A stretch of DNA of 64,000 nt from Sphagnum magellanicum (GCA_021904315.1 CM038908.1:35206001-35270000); one strand, 5' to 3'. Positions 36,655-49,003 are shown, counted from the stretch's first letter. The notes: generated by a model from the sequence alone, not told the origin. Made by a program: numbers and translations.

Positions 36655-36785
36655 GTCCAGCTTATTGGGAGAGGGCTGGTAGGAGTTTCACCTGCACACC
36701 ATTGGGTTCCAACCCAGGACCTTTTGTGATCCTAGGGTCCAAGAAGGGGCTATACCACTAAACCCTAAACCCTTGGGTGGGAATG
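36655..36785 (-). mobile_element. tRNA-derived SINE-like element
   Basis: Read on the minus strand, the segment contains TTTAGTGGTATAGCCCC, like a pol III A box. About 35 bases later comes GTCCTGGGTTGGAACCC, like a B box. This spacing and wording resemble the tRNA-related head of plant SINEs. No tail or target-site duplication was confirmed, and it is not an intact tRNA because the cloverleaf cannot be closed. It could instead be a decayed tRNA pseudogene. Confidence 0.4.
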
Positions 36786-37970
36786 ATGTTATAGTGAAGG
36801 ATGTGTGGTTCAACATCAATTTTGAGTAAAAAAACCTTGTAGCTTCTGAAGCTTCAACAATGGATGGAAATGGAGTTAGTTGGGAAAGTAAAAAAAACTC
36901 GAGCAATTGATGAAAGTTGGACAACGGATGAACGTTAAAAAGTTGGTATTTTGCCACTCCCTCGTGAAGTTGGAGTTTCACCATTCCCTTTTAGGAAAGT
37001 TATAGGGTTCTTCTCATTTTTCCCATCTAACTCCATTTTTATTGTTTATCATCCCAACTTTCCTAACTTGAACTTCTCTTACATTCATCCATTATTCACA
37101 CTCCTAAATACTTGGGCCCACTCCCTTCCCTACTAGGATTAAAAATTCTTTTAGGGTTTTTTTAATTGTAAAATTCACTCATTTTCCCATTTTTTGGGGC
37201 CAATTATTTTATATTGGAGGGAAAAAAAAATTAATTTTATAAAAAAAAGCCTCATAAAATTCACGTGTCCATCATTGGAAAGGAATTCAATTTCAAACAG
37301 AATGGCAAATATATGATCATTAAATTTGAGTGCATTCCCAAAAATGTACTCAAATTATTTAAAACTCATTGCACTCAATTTTCAACACACACTCAACTCA
37401 ACTCAACTCAACTCAACTCACTCACTCACTCTTTTTGCTCTCATTACATTTAATTGCAGAGGAATGATTTTATTCTCATGTTACAACTTCACTCAAAGAT
37501 GGGTTGTTTTTTTTACCAAATTTTCCAAAGCAGCTTTCTTATTGTGTCAGAAGACCACATTAGTTATTAGTATTTCAGCAATTTCAAGAATATACCTGTA
37601 CTATACTATATACAGGATTAGTATACAGCACTCAAAATACCAATAATTATACTGAGCTAGTATTATGATGATATTGTTATTTATGTGTCATGATTCTACT
37701 GGCCTTAGTCAATTGTCATTTTGTAATTTATTATTATTATTATTAGTACTATTATTATTATTAGTAGTAGTAGTAGTAGTAGTAGTATTATTATTATTAG
37801 TACTACTATTATTATTACTACTATTATTACTTTTCCAAGCTCATAAGAAGAGCTTTTTATGGCTTTCTTCTTCATCATCATATTTGATAGTTAGCTTTCT
37901 TCACTAGCTTCTTTGATACCACCATAGCCCCTCAAAAAAAAATTAAAAAAACCCCCCAAATTATTTTTTT

Positions 37971-38276
37971 CCATGGTGAAAAAAATGCCACCACCTAAGG
38001 AAAAGAAAAAGATCAATACAATTTGATAGTGGAAACCATGCCACATGATTGATTTCAAGCAATTAATTTTATTTTATTTTTTATTTTAATTCATTAATCT
38101 TGGCTGCTTCTTTTTCTTTTCAAACTTTAATCAATTTTCATTTTTTAATTTAAACCTCAAAAAACCCAAAAGACAAAAAATAACAAAAGAAAAAACTTTT
38201 GCCATGTTGAAAAAAATGCCACCACCTAAGGAAAAGAAAAAAGATCAATACAATTTGATAGTGGAAACCATGCCAC
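37971..38276. repeat. Direct repeat pair of about 72 bp, 231 bp apart
   Basis: CCATG(G/T)TGAAAAAAATGCCACC through GATCAATACAATTTGATAGT and GGAAACCATGCCAC occurs at about 37971-38044 and again at about 38202-38276. The copies differ by one substitution and one A indel. The DNA between them is unrelated AT-rich sequence. Confidence 0.9.
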
Positions 38277-38608
38277 CATGCCACCCCCATAGAGAGAGAG
38301 CACGAGAAAAAAAAAGGGGGAGGGGGAGGGGGGAACCATAATAAAAATATAATAAAAATCTAAGATTTTTTTAATGTAGAATATAAAATCATACAATTAT
38401 TTGCATTAAAAAAAAAAAAGCTGAAGAGAAGAGAAGTATACAATCTCAAAAGATATAAAGGTAGCCTCTACTAGGGTAGTAGCCAGCTTTCACACCTGAC
38501 TCCAAGGTTTAGGGTTTAGGGTAGTACCTAGTCCATTAATTACAATGGTAATCAAAGGCCTTCTTCATCAAATATGGATGAAGTTAGTTAAGATTTGGAA
38601 TGTGTCTA

Positions 38609-38613
<5 letters not shown>

Positions 38614-38645
<32 letters not shown>
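38614..38645. repeat. (GA)n microsatellite
   Basis: About sixteen AG dinucleotides run from 38614 to 38645 and are followed by AGAAGG-type triplets. Confidence 0.95.
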
Positions 38646-38648
<3 letters not shown>

Positions 38649-39331
38649 AGGAGAAGAAGGAGAAGAAGTAAGTACTAATGTACATAACAATGAAGAAGAA
38701 CAACAAACCCAATTAAAGACCTAAAAAAAAAAAAAAATTTATTTTTTTGAAGACTAACACTATAAAATTACTTCAAATTTGTGAAAGCTTTTTGAATTTT
38801 TTTTTTTGAATTTATTTTTTGAAATTGGGTTGTTGTTGTTTTTGTTGTTGTAATTGTGTTTCAAACTAACAACATGACTCACATGAAATGAATTAATTAT
38901 TTAATATTATTTAATGTATCATTCTTTCCCTTTTGGAAGGGACTAATTCTCGTGTTGAATTAGTCGCTCGGTTGGTTGGTGAGTAGGTACGATGTTGTCA
39001 ATAATGTTAGACCTAATTTTTGTGTGTTTGTGTGTACTCGGGGACATTTTGAATCGACTAATTCTCATGTTGAATTGGTCCTGATTAGTACGGGCGTCGA
39101 TTATGTTGACCTAATCAGCAGGGTTGATGATACCCTTGAAGATATCCTCCGGGTATCACTGAGGGGGGGGAAAAAAAGAAAAGCATTCAAATTTTGTAGG
39201 TGCTTTACACACAAACTTTTTTTTTAATTTTTTAATTTTAATTTTTATTTTTAATAAATTTTTCCTTTCTTGTGTATTTGTTTTGGAAGGGGAGGACATT
39301 TTGATTTGTATTTTGGATGTAACAAGGGTTA

Positions 39332-39351
39332 CCCTAAACCCTAAACCCTAA
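39332..39351. repeat. Interstitial telomere-like repeat (CCCTAAA)n
   Basis: Nearly three copies of the plant telomere unit CCCTAAA lie at 39332-39351. Shorter runs occur at 13350-13373, 36759-36773, 38505-38524 and 47105-47119. They are too short to be telomeres. They may be telobox elements or repair scars. Confidence 0.85.
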
Positions 39352-40276
39352 TTGAGGGTGGGGGTGGAGACGCCCTAAGATGAGTATTTTATTAAAATAA
39401 TTTGTGAATTTTGTGATGTGCCCAAATTGAAATGTATACCCAAGGTGCCAATCATCCATAAGCTGATTTAGCCAAATTTGGCTATTAACAAAAATATGAA
39501 GGTAAAAATTTTAAACATCCAGCTATATATATTTTTGGTTACCTACTTGAACCGCCGTCCCCCCGCCTTCCCATGTATAGAAATGTGGTGATTTTTAAAT
39601 TTTTGAATTTTTAAAAAATTAACCATCTTTTTTATTTTTATATCACTCAATTTGCAACCAAAAAATTCAAAATTTCTCAACAATGTGAATTTTTTTTTAC
39701 AAAAAACAAAGGCCAATATTTACTTGTGCAAATTTAATGTGATGCAAATGCCAATTAAAATGAATTAACTTGAGCAATTAAATCATTTAGAAAAATAAAA
39801 TATATACATTAAACCTCACGGAAAGCGTTTTTTTTAATTATTTTAAAGGTACGGCACATTCATCCCATTGTATAATTAGAGAACAAAATAATACCCTCCA
39901 AACCAACTTTTTTCTGTGTTTTTTTTTTTTTTTTTCTTGGTTTGGTTTCCCGGTGAATTTCCTTGTCACTTAGCAACAAAAATAAATAAAATCCAGTGCA
40001 ACTCATACAAAAGGATTTTGTGCATCGTAAAGCCCTCTTCTCCCCCAAGGAAGGACTTTTCCGAGCATAAAATCCAACTGCCTTTTTTTCCCTTTTTTTT
40101 AACATAAAATTCCCATGATACCCGACGGGTATCACACACAAAAACAAGGCCCAGCAGGCTTTCCGAAAAGCATTCCTGGGCTTTACATTTTTTCATAAAA
40201 GCCCACTAGGTCGGTGGGTCGGTGGGTCGGTCGGTCGTCGGTGTGCTAATTCCACTTGTGGTTCGACCAATTCCAC

Positions 40277-40700
40277 TTGTAATGTGAATTTGATGGTGGG
40301 AACAACCATAGTGATGTGAATTGATGGTGGGAACAACCGTAATGATGTGAATGGATGGTGGGAACAACCATAGTGATGTGAATCGATGGTGGAAACAACC
40401 GTAATGATGTGAATGGATGGTGGGAACAACCATAGTGATGTGAATGGATGGTGGGAACAACCATAATGATGTGAATGGATGGTGGGAACAACCATAGTGA
40501 TGTGAATCGATGGTGGGAACAACTGTAATGATGTGAATCGATGGTGGGAACAACCATAGTGAATGGTGGGAACAACAACCGTAATGATGTGGATCAATGG
40601 TGGGAACAACCGTAATGAGATATGGATCAATGGTGGAAACAATCGGAATGATATGGATCAATGGTGGGAACAACCATACATAATGATGTGAATCATATAC
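40277..40700. repeat. 31-bp minisatellite, about 13 copies
   Basis: The unit is GATGTGAATGGATGGTGGGA followed by ACAACCATAGT, with an exact 31-base spacing between most copies (for example 40313 and 40344). Variants alternate CATAGT with CGTAAT. All three minus frames are long and open across the array because the unit lacks stops there. They read as repeated HSHHYGCSHH-type peptides and are not believed to be genes. Confidence 0.93.
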
Positions 40701-40756
40701 ATGGGGAACGTTGGTTACGTTCGAGAACAAGAGCTTGTAGAACTTGGTTCCCACCC

Positions 40757-40829
40757 GATGGATGGATGGATGGATGGATGGATGAATGGATGGATGGATG
40801 AATGGATGGATGGATGGATGGATGGATGA
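40757..40829. repeat. (GATG)n tetranucleotide microsatellite
   Basis: About eighteen GATG/GGAT tetramers with occasional GAATG interruptions lie just beyond the 31-bp array, whose unit itself contains GGATGG. Confidence 0.95.
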
Positions 40830-40966
40830 ACGGTGGTGACACAATCAAATAGTTTGAGCAAGAAGATTTGCTGTTTTCCTTGTGCAAAATTATTGTGTGA
40901 AATTTGGTACCAGATTGCACCAAATTCACGCAAATGCACTCAATGGATGGATCCATCCCAAGCTCT

Positions 40967-41460
40967 CTCTTCTTCTGATATTCTGATCCATGGATCACAA
41001 GAAGAGAGAGAGAGCTTGGTTGGGATCAGATGATGAGATCTGAGAGCGCGCTTGGATCCAAACATCAGTTTGCTTTGGATCCAAGCTCTCAGATCTCATC
41101 TGATCCGACCCAAGCTTCTCTTCTTCTCACGAAGCTTGGTTCCATGGGATCAGAAGAAGAGAGAGAGCTTGGTTGGGATCAGATGATGAGATCTGAGAGC
41201 TTGAATCCAAACTTCAGTTTGCTTTGGATCCAATTAGCTCTCTTCATCTGATCTGATCTGATCTGATCCAAGCTTCTCTTCTTATCACGAAGCTTGGATC
41301 CATGGGATCAGAAGAAGAGAGAGAGCTTGGTTGGGATCAGATGATGAGATCTAAGAGCTTGAATCCACACTTCAGTTTGCTTTGGATCCAATTAGCTCCC
41401 TTCATCTCATCTGATCCGATCCAAGCTTCTCTTCTTATCACGAAGCTTGGATCGACTTCA
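40967..41460. repeat. ~155-bp tandem repeat with internal inverted arms, three copies
   Basis: Copies of AGAGCTTGGTTGGGATCAGA occur at about 41012, 41165 and 41323, a period of 153-158. Each unit contains AAGAAGAGAGAGAGCTTGG and, further on, its near complement CCAAGCTTCTCTTCTT, plus TTTGCTTTGGATCCAA. Each copy could therefore fold into a long hairpin. Confidence 0.85.
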
Positions 41461-42126
41461 GATCATGAACTAGAAGTTGAAAGAATTGGGCAGTAATTTA
41501 TTTTGCAACTTTTTTTTTTTTTTGAAAAAAAAAAAAAGGAAATTTTGTCCCAAAAAAAAGTGTGACTCAGTGTCAGTGTTTCACAATTTTTCCAAAAAAA
41601 ATTAATTAATTAAAAAAAAAATTTAACCAAAAACCAAAAACAAAGACTACTAGGCTACCTATTGGAGAAGATGGACAATTTTATGGAAATATTTATTCAT
41701 TTATTTACTTACTTTATAAATTTAAAAAAAGGTTCCGCATAATCTAATCATATTTAATATTTGAAAATTAAAAATTAATTAAAATTAATTAATTAAAAAA
41801 ACTCTGATTCTATAGTCCCAAATTGAATATTTTAGAATTTCAACAATTAGGAATATTAATATGTACATAGAGAGTGCAGCTTATGATTTGATCAAATGCT
41901 TGCATGGGGTTAGACTTCATGCTGCTGTTTGTTTGCTGATCATGATTTTGGCTATATGTATGTATGTATGTATGGCAGCTCCTCTTGATGCAATCCATCA
42001 CCTTCTTCAGCAACAACAGCAGAATCTAGTGTAGCAAATTGGTGGCGTGTTTTGCAAAAAGCAGCTTCTTCTTGAATGAACTCCTGAAGCATCATCATCA
42101 TCACCACCACCATCATCATCATCACC

Positions 42127-42160
<34 letters not shown>

Positions 42161-44329
42161 TCATCATCAGAGCTCAAAGAGGCCCAACTTAGAAGCATGA
42201 ATGTGTTTGTTTGTACCTTTGCTTTTTCTCTTGCAGAGAAACAGATCTTAGGAAATCAAACAAGATCCTGGGGACCAGCTTTTTTTTTCTTTTCTTTTTT
42301 TCTTTTTCTTTTTTTTAAATGAAAATTTGTAATTTTTTCACCTGAATAATGGGATGGCAAATCACAAAGGGGTTTTTATTTTATTTTTTCAAAACACAAA
42401 AATTCGCAAAGATTTCATCCAAAAGGTTTTGGCACCACCATGATGTAAATAAAGAATGGACGTTCAAGTATTGCATCCTCGACACCAAGTGAAAATCTCA
42501 ATTCACACATGCTATAGGTGCTTTTGAGGTAGATTGTTGGATGATCTAGCACCCTAATGGCAATGGCTATCCATTTCATAACCCTAACCCCCTCCCTCAA
42601 ACCCCTTTTTGCTAAACCTCCTCGCCCCAAAACTTGTTTTCACTTGTCAATGTGCAAGCCTACAAGTTTCAAGCTACAAGTGTTCCTCAAAGAGTCAAAG
42701 TTGTGCACAATTCAAAAAGCTTCCAAAGTGGTGCTTGTTCCTTAATGCATTTAGAGTCATTGGCAATTGCAATTTGCTTGCAAGCGAGGTGATATGGGGG
42801 TGGCTCAACATTCAAACTCCAACCTTCAAGTGACAAAAATATTACCAACAAGCTAAGTTTTTAAATCTTAAACCCTTCAAGGCTCAAATAACTTGAATCT
42901 TAAATCCTTATATGCATGAATCTTGAATAGTCGATTCACAGTTTTGATTCAAGGTTCTAATTCTAGTTCTACATTTTTTTGACAACTTGTAAGTTCTTTA
43001 GAAGTTGTAATTGTGTATCATTGCTCGATCTTAGACCTTGGTGCTCAATGGATCACTATTTGCTTAATGATCACCTTGTTGTTTGATTTGGGACCTCAAT
43101 GTTCATGGTTGTTTGTGTGTGCAATGTTGTTTCTTGAGTTAGTGAGTCTATCATTCAAGCCTTAATGAACTTATGTGTGCACTATGTAATGTTCAATCTC
43201 ATATCTCTTTTAACTCAACACTCATCATTTGCTCTTTCGTCATCCATCATTCACTTGCTCACTCATTGTTCAAGGGTTAGTTTTATATTCACTTTGAAAT
43301 TTTTGAGTTTGAATGTTTTTTTGAGTTAGAGTGTTCATTTCCAAACATGGGTCTTTTGACACTCAAGAATTAGGATTCAAGAGTCAATGATCTAAGTTCT
43401 TTGTGTGTTGTTTGTAGTGCCAAGTTACTAATTTGGATTTTTTATATTACTACAAACACACACAACACCAAGTTATTGGTTCAAAAAAAATTATAACATT
43501 GAAGGAACACATGGCATCAAGCTACTAGGTTGGATTTGTTTTATGAAGCTATAAGCACCCACGATTACAAACTCTTGGTTCAAATTTGTTGTACAAAGTT
43601 GCAAGCACACACACTACTTGTGAATCATGGCTTAAGACCTCAAAGGTAACACTATTTAAACTTTTGCTTCAAATTTCAAACTTTTTGTGTGGAATTGCCA
43701 AGTTAAGCTCTTCACTTATTGATGGACTTCAAATTTCTTGTAATGACCTAAAACCTTTAAAGTCAAGCTCTTCAACATTTGGGTTTGGGTTTCTTGTGTA
43801 AGGTTACAAACACATAGTGCACACATTTTTGGTTTGAAATCTTATGAAATATAGATTATAGTGAGGCACTACCATGTGTACTTGAATTTCCTATTGAAGA
43901 TTTACATTTGAGGTGAACCTTTTATGTTAAACCTTCTAAATTTTCATTTCTAAGTCAATTTTGTTGCTTGAGAAAATCCATGGTTGCAAATTTCAAATAA
44001 GTTAATTTTTTTTTTAAATTAGTGATTGAGTCCTAGGAAAAGCCCTTGCTTTTGATGACTTTGTTTCTTATGATGTACCTAAATTTGGGTGAGCAAAGAA
44101 ACCAACTATAAAACCTGAAATTGACAACTACTCCCTTTCAAAATTCAAACATAATTCTTAAAATGTTTGAACCCTTTGAAAACCTTAACCCCATTTGTTG
44201 TAGAGGATGTGTGCTTCTCATCCCAAAAATTGGAAGAAGACATTGGATAGGCTTTTGATATTGATGTGAATCTTAAATTTCTTTAGCTCTAAAAATGTGA
44301 TGAACAAACCCATTTCCAATGAAATTGGC
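41461..44329. other. Gene-free AT-rich region
   Basis: I see no supported gene. There are poly-A and poly-T runs near 41509-41540 and 42283-42316, and a (CAT/CAC)n tract at about 42090-42169. A long stretch rich in TTTG/CAAG words (42.6-44.0 kb) may be decayed mobile DNA, but I cannot assign it. Confidence 0.45.
42090..42169. repeat. (CAT/CAC)n trinucleotide microsatellite
   Basis: About twenty-six CAT and CAC triplets run from 42090 to 42169. The Met/Asp/Val runs in the minus-strand frames here are products of the repeat. Confidence 0.95.
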
Positions 44330-45640
44330 CTAGTTACTTTTGTCAAATGTCATGTTTATTCTAAAATTGAAAAGAAAGAAAAAGTTTTGATGGCTAAGCG
44401 GGATTCCATTGAGAAACATGCAAGTAAAAGGAAAGTTTCTAATGGTAAATGATTTATGCATCCAAAATGTGGGCATGCAAAAAATGAAGTTTCTTATGCT
44501 TAATTATCAATAATAATTGTCCTCTAATAACTTAGTCTTGGTCAAGCAATGGAAGACACCTATAAATTTATTAAGTTTTTCATTGCTTTTAACCTCTTGA
44601 GTAAAGGTAAGCCAATGACAAATTATGAGGATTTTAAACCTTTGTTTGAATTTTCAAAACATTAATGTTGCCAAAAAACATTGGTCTAATGGGGCTAGTT
44701 GTGAAATGACAAAAACATAAACCATGAAGTGAGAAAATTGACTAAAGTTATTATCCAAAATGCCAAGTTTGTATTGCTTACTTGCAATAAAGTTACATTT
44801 GGCAAATGGTTGGGTTTATAATGTTTTTGATGACATGCCAATCAAAGTGGCACATTGCAAACAAAAAATACAAAAGACAAACCTTAAAAACATTTTTGTT
44901 TTGGGATGCATGACAACCAATTAAACTGAATCATAATAAGTACCCAAGCTCTTTTAAACTCCTAGCGAGAAAATGATGATGTACAAAGTTAAGAATTTTA
45001 TTCAAACAATGAAGTAAGGCAAAATGCACCCAAGAATATGCATCCAAGTTAATCCCTAAAATAGCACCACAATTTGTCCCATATCCTTTGCCCAAAAGTT
45101 TTTTCTTGAATGTTATTATGCCACTATTGGAGGTAGTGCATTCTTTGATAAAATTTGTAGAATTGTGCATGTGTGATTTTATTGCAACAATCTTGTGATA
45201 GGGATGTGTACTAGATGTATTGTGACATCCATTCCTCTTTCCAAGGTGATGTGATTAAGAAATTTCAAACCTTGATCAATTGTGCTCGTGAAAACATAAA
45301 TCTTCATTGAATTATTGATTTAAATACATTAACATCATTTGGCATTTGAATTTGCTAGGCAACACATTTGGGCCACATTCGTAGATTAGATGGGGATAGT
45401 TGGTTTTGTCATAAAACATATATATGCAGAGGTGGTGGCTACCTCTATGAAAAAACAATGTGAAGAAGTTGTTAATTAGTTTATTATAGAATTGCAAGGC
45501 TGATTCCCAATCCAAAACTTAATGGATGCATTTGGTATTGTGTACCCACAATATTGTTTACAACCAAAGTTTGAAGCAAGGTTTATTAGTCATTCGGCAA
45601 TTCTCAAAGATGCCCGTTGCTAGCCTAAAAAGCTAAGGAC
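44330..45640 (+). pseudogene. Decayed transposase-like (hAT/ZNF862-type) remnant
   Basis: No open frame survives, but plus-strand translation in shifting frames gives a collinear series of protein-like pieces. They are: VLMAKRDSIEKHASKRK (about 44375), HPKCGHAKNEVSYA (about 44460), FNLLSKGKPMTNYEDFKPLF (about 44590), LTKVIIQNAKFVLLTCNKVT (about 44740) and MDAFGIVYPQYCLQPKF (about 45524). Their order and wording recall the hAT-derived proteins (DUF4371/ZNF862-like) common in seed-free plant genomes. Typical members carry a KR-rich start, a 'HAKNE' segment and 'DA.GIVYPQYW'. Many stops and frameshifts separate the pieces, so the copy is dead. The family name is from memory of the motif pattern and should be treated as provisional. 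Confidence 0.55.
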
Positions 45641-47512
45641 TAATGATTTATGGGTTTCAAAACTACTTTTAGCCATTGTTTTTTGGCCTACATAAATTTT
45701 TGTTTGTTTTTACCATGAAAAAAAATTCAAAGTTGCCAATGCAAAAACATTTTGATGTGAACCCCTTTACCAAGCTAAGCAAAAACCCTTTCCTCATCAT
45801 GGATTTTTGTACCAAAAATCCTTAAGTACATCAAGTTGGCTAAACTTGTTGTGCAAGTTATTGTTTCAGTGGAGGATGAATGTTGTTTTTTATATTCACC
45901 TTCATGAACACTAAACTAAGGAACAAATTGATTATGCATCTAGAGCTAGTCATTTGAATTTTCAGTTAAAAGTTTTTCACTTTGCAAGACTTTCCTTTTT
46001 GAGTATCAATTCAAAGTTGAAAAGATAATAGAGTTCAACATGGAATTTGAAGGCCAAGTTTCACAATTTTCTTCTCTATATTCTAAATCTTGATTCCTTG
46101 GGCTTGAAGCTTTTTCTTTCTTTTTTTGCAATCTAGTTGGATATTGGAATGTTTGGAAAGTTGGATGTTTGATCTACATGTTACAACTTGCTTCACCGCT
46201 TTGTTGCCCCACCAAATTTTTGACTTGGTGAGTTTAAAAAATTTGTTACATAAATCTACCAAGTTTTTAAATGAAGTTTTTGGCACTTAGTGGTTCGTTG
46301 TTATGAATTTATAACATCATTTTTGGGTATGGGTTGTGGGCAATGGATGATGGGATTCAAATTACAATTTGTTTTTCATGATGAACATGTAAGATTAATG
46401 TTTTTTTTTGTCCAAGTTATGTTTTATATTGCAATGAGTGAGGCTTTTATGGGTTGGGGCTTCAATTCCCCCCTATAGCTTTGTCACCACAAATTGGAAA
46501 CAAAAAATCCTTTGTTTGCATAATATGTAATAAATTTTTTAATCTTGTAGCTCCAAAACTTACTTAAAAAATTCTCCTTTTGCAAATTAGGATTAGCAAA
46601 TTGATTTCTCAAATCATTGAAAAATCACACATTTCCTTGCCATGTAGTTGGACAGTTCAACATTTATAAATCTATGTGGCAATTACTGGTAATAAGGAGG
46701 GCAACTCGACTATAAATTAATAAATTAAAAAATTAAATTAAATTAAAATTATTATTTTTAAAATTTTTTTTAAAAAACCATTGCTAAGCAAGACATTTCC
46801 ATTTTGTTACAAACAATGTGCAAAAAAAATATAAGATGCAATTTATTAAAAAAATGTGAAATTCATAATTTACTCAAATATAAATAAGGTGTCTATGATT
46901 CATTATAAGACTATTTTGAATATATTTTGAATATTTCATTATATTATGGCATCTTAAAAACACCCTTTTATCTCAAAAGTGCTTAGTAAAATATACAAGG
47001 AGTGACCTCCTTAGTTAGGAAGGAGACAAAGCAAGTGTGTTTTGTTCTTGCACTTTTGTAAGTACCCTCACCACAAGGAAGAAAAGAAAGAAATTCTCCA
47101 CATGGTTTAGGGTTTAGGTCTGCATGCAGATAGCTAGCTAGCTAGCTGTTGAAGAAACAGTAGTTTTCCCAAGTTTTGAAAATGGGTTGTTGTCACTTCT
47201 GCCACCAAAACATTGCTCCTCTCTCCCCCTCCATCACACACAAACACACATACAATCCATGTGTTCCATCATTCTCTGGTGCAAATCCAACCCATCTTCT
47301 CTGTCTCTCTCTGTCTCTCTTTCTCTCTTTCCACAGACCCATGTAGACCCATGCAGAGATTGTTGTTCATTGTCTTGATCAGGATTGTCTGTCTTCTCTT
47401 TCTGTTTTAGTAGGGTTTTTTTTTTGGGTGGGTGGGTGTTTTGTGAATCCAAATTCCTGGTAAGAGGGTGGTGGGTGCAAGCAAGAGGAAGGATTCTTTC
47501 AAACATACAATA
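45641..47512. other. AT-rich spacer upstream of the LEA_2 gene
   Basis: The left part may hold further transposon debris. The right part (from about 46.9 kb) should hold the LEA_2 promoter and leader, including TAGCTAGCTAGCTAG at about 47131 and a C/T-rich tract at about 47297-47335. No other gene is supported. Confidence 0.4.
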
Positions 47513-49003
47513 ATGAATTCTCAACCCATTGATCATCAAGAGCACACCAAGAGTACCACCACCACCAGCATGCACTGGAAAGAGAGAAGTGGTTATAGTA
47601 GTAATAGCAGTAGGAGGATGTCTAGGGTTTTGAGAGCAGTGATTTCAATGGAGATTTGCAGTCAGCCACAATGCTGGGGCACTTGCTTATTCCTGGTTCT
47701 TGTCTTCACTGCCATGACAATCTTGTTGTCTGTGTCATTGGCTCGTGCCAAACCCATCACAAGGATAGAGGTAAATAATTGGAAAATTGATTTTCTTCTT
47801 CTTCTTCTTCTCCCCAGAACAAGCTTTCCCGCTTCTTTAGTTTAGATCCATGTCTAGAGGAATGTGACATGTCCTCTTGCATCTTTGCCATGCCACAATT
47901 CCATCTTGCAAAAGATCCAGGATCCAGCAGCAAGTATCTCCCACTCCTGTACATGAGCAAATTGCTCTCCAACAATTCTTCAACATCTGATTTTCTCTAG
48001 TTTATGCTTCTCTCTCAAATGTGATCAGTCTTGCATCTGCAAGATTAAGATTGCACCATGCATGCATGATGTTGTTGCAGACTGGAAAAAAGCATTGAAG
48101 ATTCACATCATAAGCATTGTTGCAGATTAGGAAAAGCATGATCGTCTGATGATGATTGATGATAGCAGCAATTGACAGTCACAAGACCAAGCATTGATCA
48201 GTTGCAAATTTGGTGAAATCTTTCACATCTGACACTTGAGGAAGGTTTTTTTTTGTCCAATGGTGGTTGCTTTTTTGCAGAGTTTTGAAATTCAGGCATG
48301 GAATACTACAGATGGGTGGGATGCCAGTAACGTGCCTTGCAAAATAGTGTCAGTGAATGCAATGCTAGGATTCAGCTTCCGCAATCCTTCCAAGCTGTTT
48401 GGCATGCATGTGCACCCAGGTCCCATTGCTCTCCATGTCTTGCAGCGATCTATTGCATATGGCAAGGTACTACTATGTCAAAAACACTCACTCCTGAATT
48501 TAGAAAAGCAATTCTGAAACCACACATTTCTGTTATACATATTCTCTCTCTACATTTGTTGCTGCCACAGCAGCATTGCAAAGTGGTTTGATCAATTTTC
48601 AGGAGCATTCATAACACGTTTGTCACAGGATCTTCAGAATTATCCAAATAAGTTTTTTACAATCGACAATGTGTTTTCTGAATCTACAGACAACTACAAA
48701 ACTACATTGTGTACTACTATACAGGTTGTGGAGTTTTACCAGCCACCCAATAGTGGGTCCATGGTGAGCATGGTTCTACAAGCAAAGGAGGCGCCACTGT
48801 ATGGGGTGGGACCACTGTTTGACATTCCTCACACCAAAATCCATCTCTCCATCCAAGGGCTTGTGGTTGCAAAGATCCATTGGCTATGGCAACTGTATCC
48901 ACATCGTCACACCTCAATTCTCAACTGTTCTTTTCTGGGTGAGATCAGAAGTAGCCACCATCTGATTCTGTCAGTCAGTTCTTGTGGACTTCTTGGTGCC
49001 TGA
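47513..49003 (+). CDS. LEA_2/NHL-type single-pass membrane protein, 3 exons
   Basis: Exons: 47513-47770, 48281-48466 and 48725-49003. All are in phase 0 with GT-AG junctions, giving 240 residues. The Ser/Thr-rich N-terminus (1-53) is followed by a hydrophobic segment at about 55-77 (CLFLVLVFTAMTILLSVSLA), predicted to cross the membrane once. The LEA_2-type domain follows: VNAMLGFSFRNPSKLFGMHV, PIALHVLQRSIAYGK, VVEFYQPPNSGSM, EAPLYGVGPLFDI and VVAKIHWLWQLYPHR. This matches the plant 'LEA hydroxyproline-rich glycoprotein' group (NDR1/HIN1-like relatives), whose members sit in the plasma membrane with the domain outside or bound to it. Function is not settled for most. The 3' end is uncertain: a donor-like GG|GTGAGA near 48938 could remove the last 22 codons, which look unlike the family. 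Confidence 0.8.

Larger units (their letters stand above)
36786..40276. other. AT-rich, gene-free region with simple repeats
   Basis: I see no supported gene. The stretch contains a (TTA/TAG)n tract at about 37724-37832, a CTCAA pentamer run at about 37391-37420, a ~72-base direct repeat, a (GA)n run and telomere-like runs, the main ones listed separately. A short frame near 38976-39227 has no recognisable domain. Confidence 0.45.

Noticed and set aside
38976-39227. 83-codon frame near 39 kb as a possible gene
   Set aside because: No domain, no splice partners, and it is surrounded by AT-rich repeats and telomere-like runs.
40193-40844. Long overlapping minus-strand open frames (up to 212 codons) rich in His, Pro and Ser
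   Set aside because: They are read through the 31-bp minisatellite and the GATG tract. All three frames are open because the unit lacks stops; no domain is present.
42007-42198. Met/Asp/Val homopolymer frames
   Set aside because: They come from the CAT/CAC triplet repeat.
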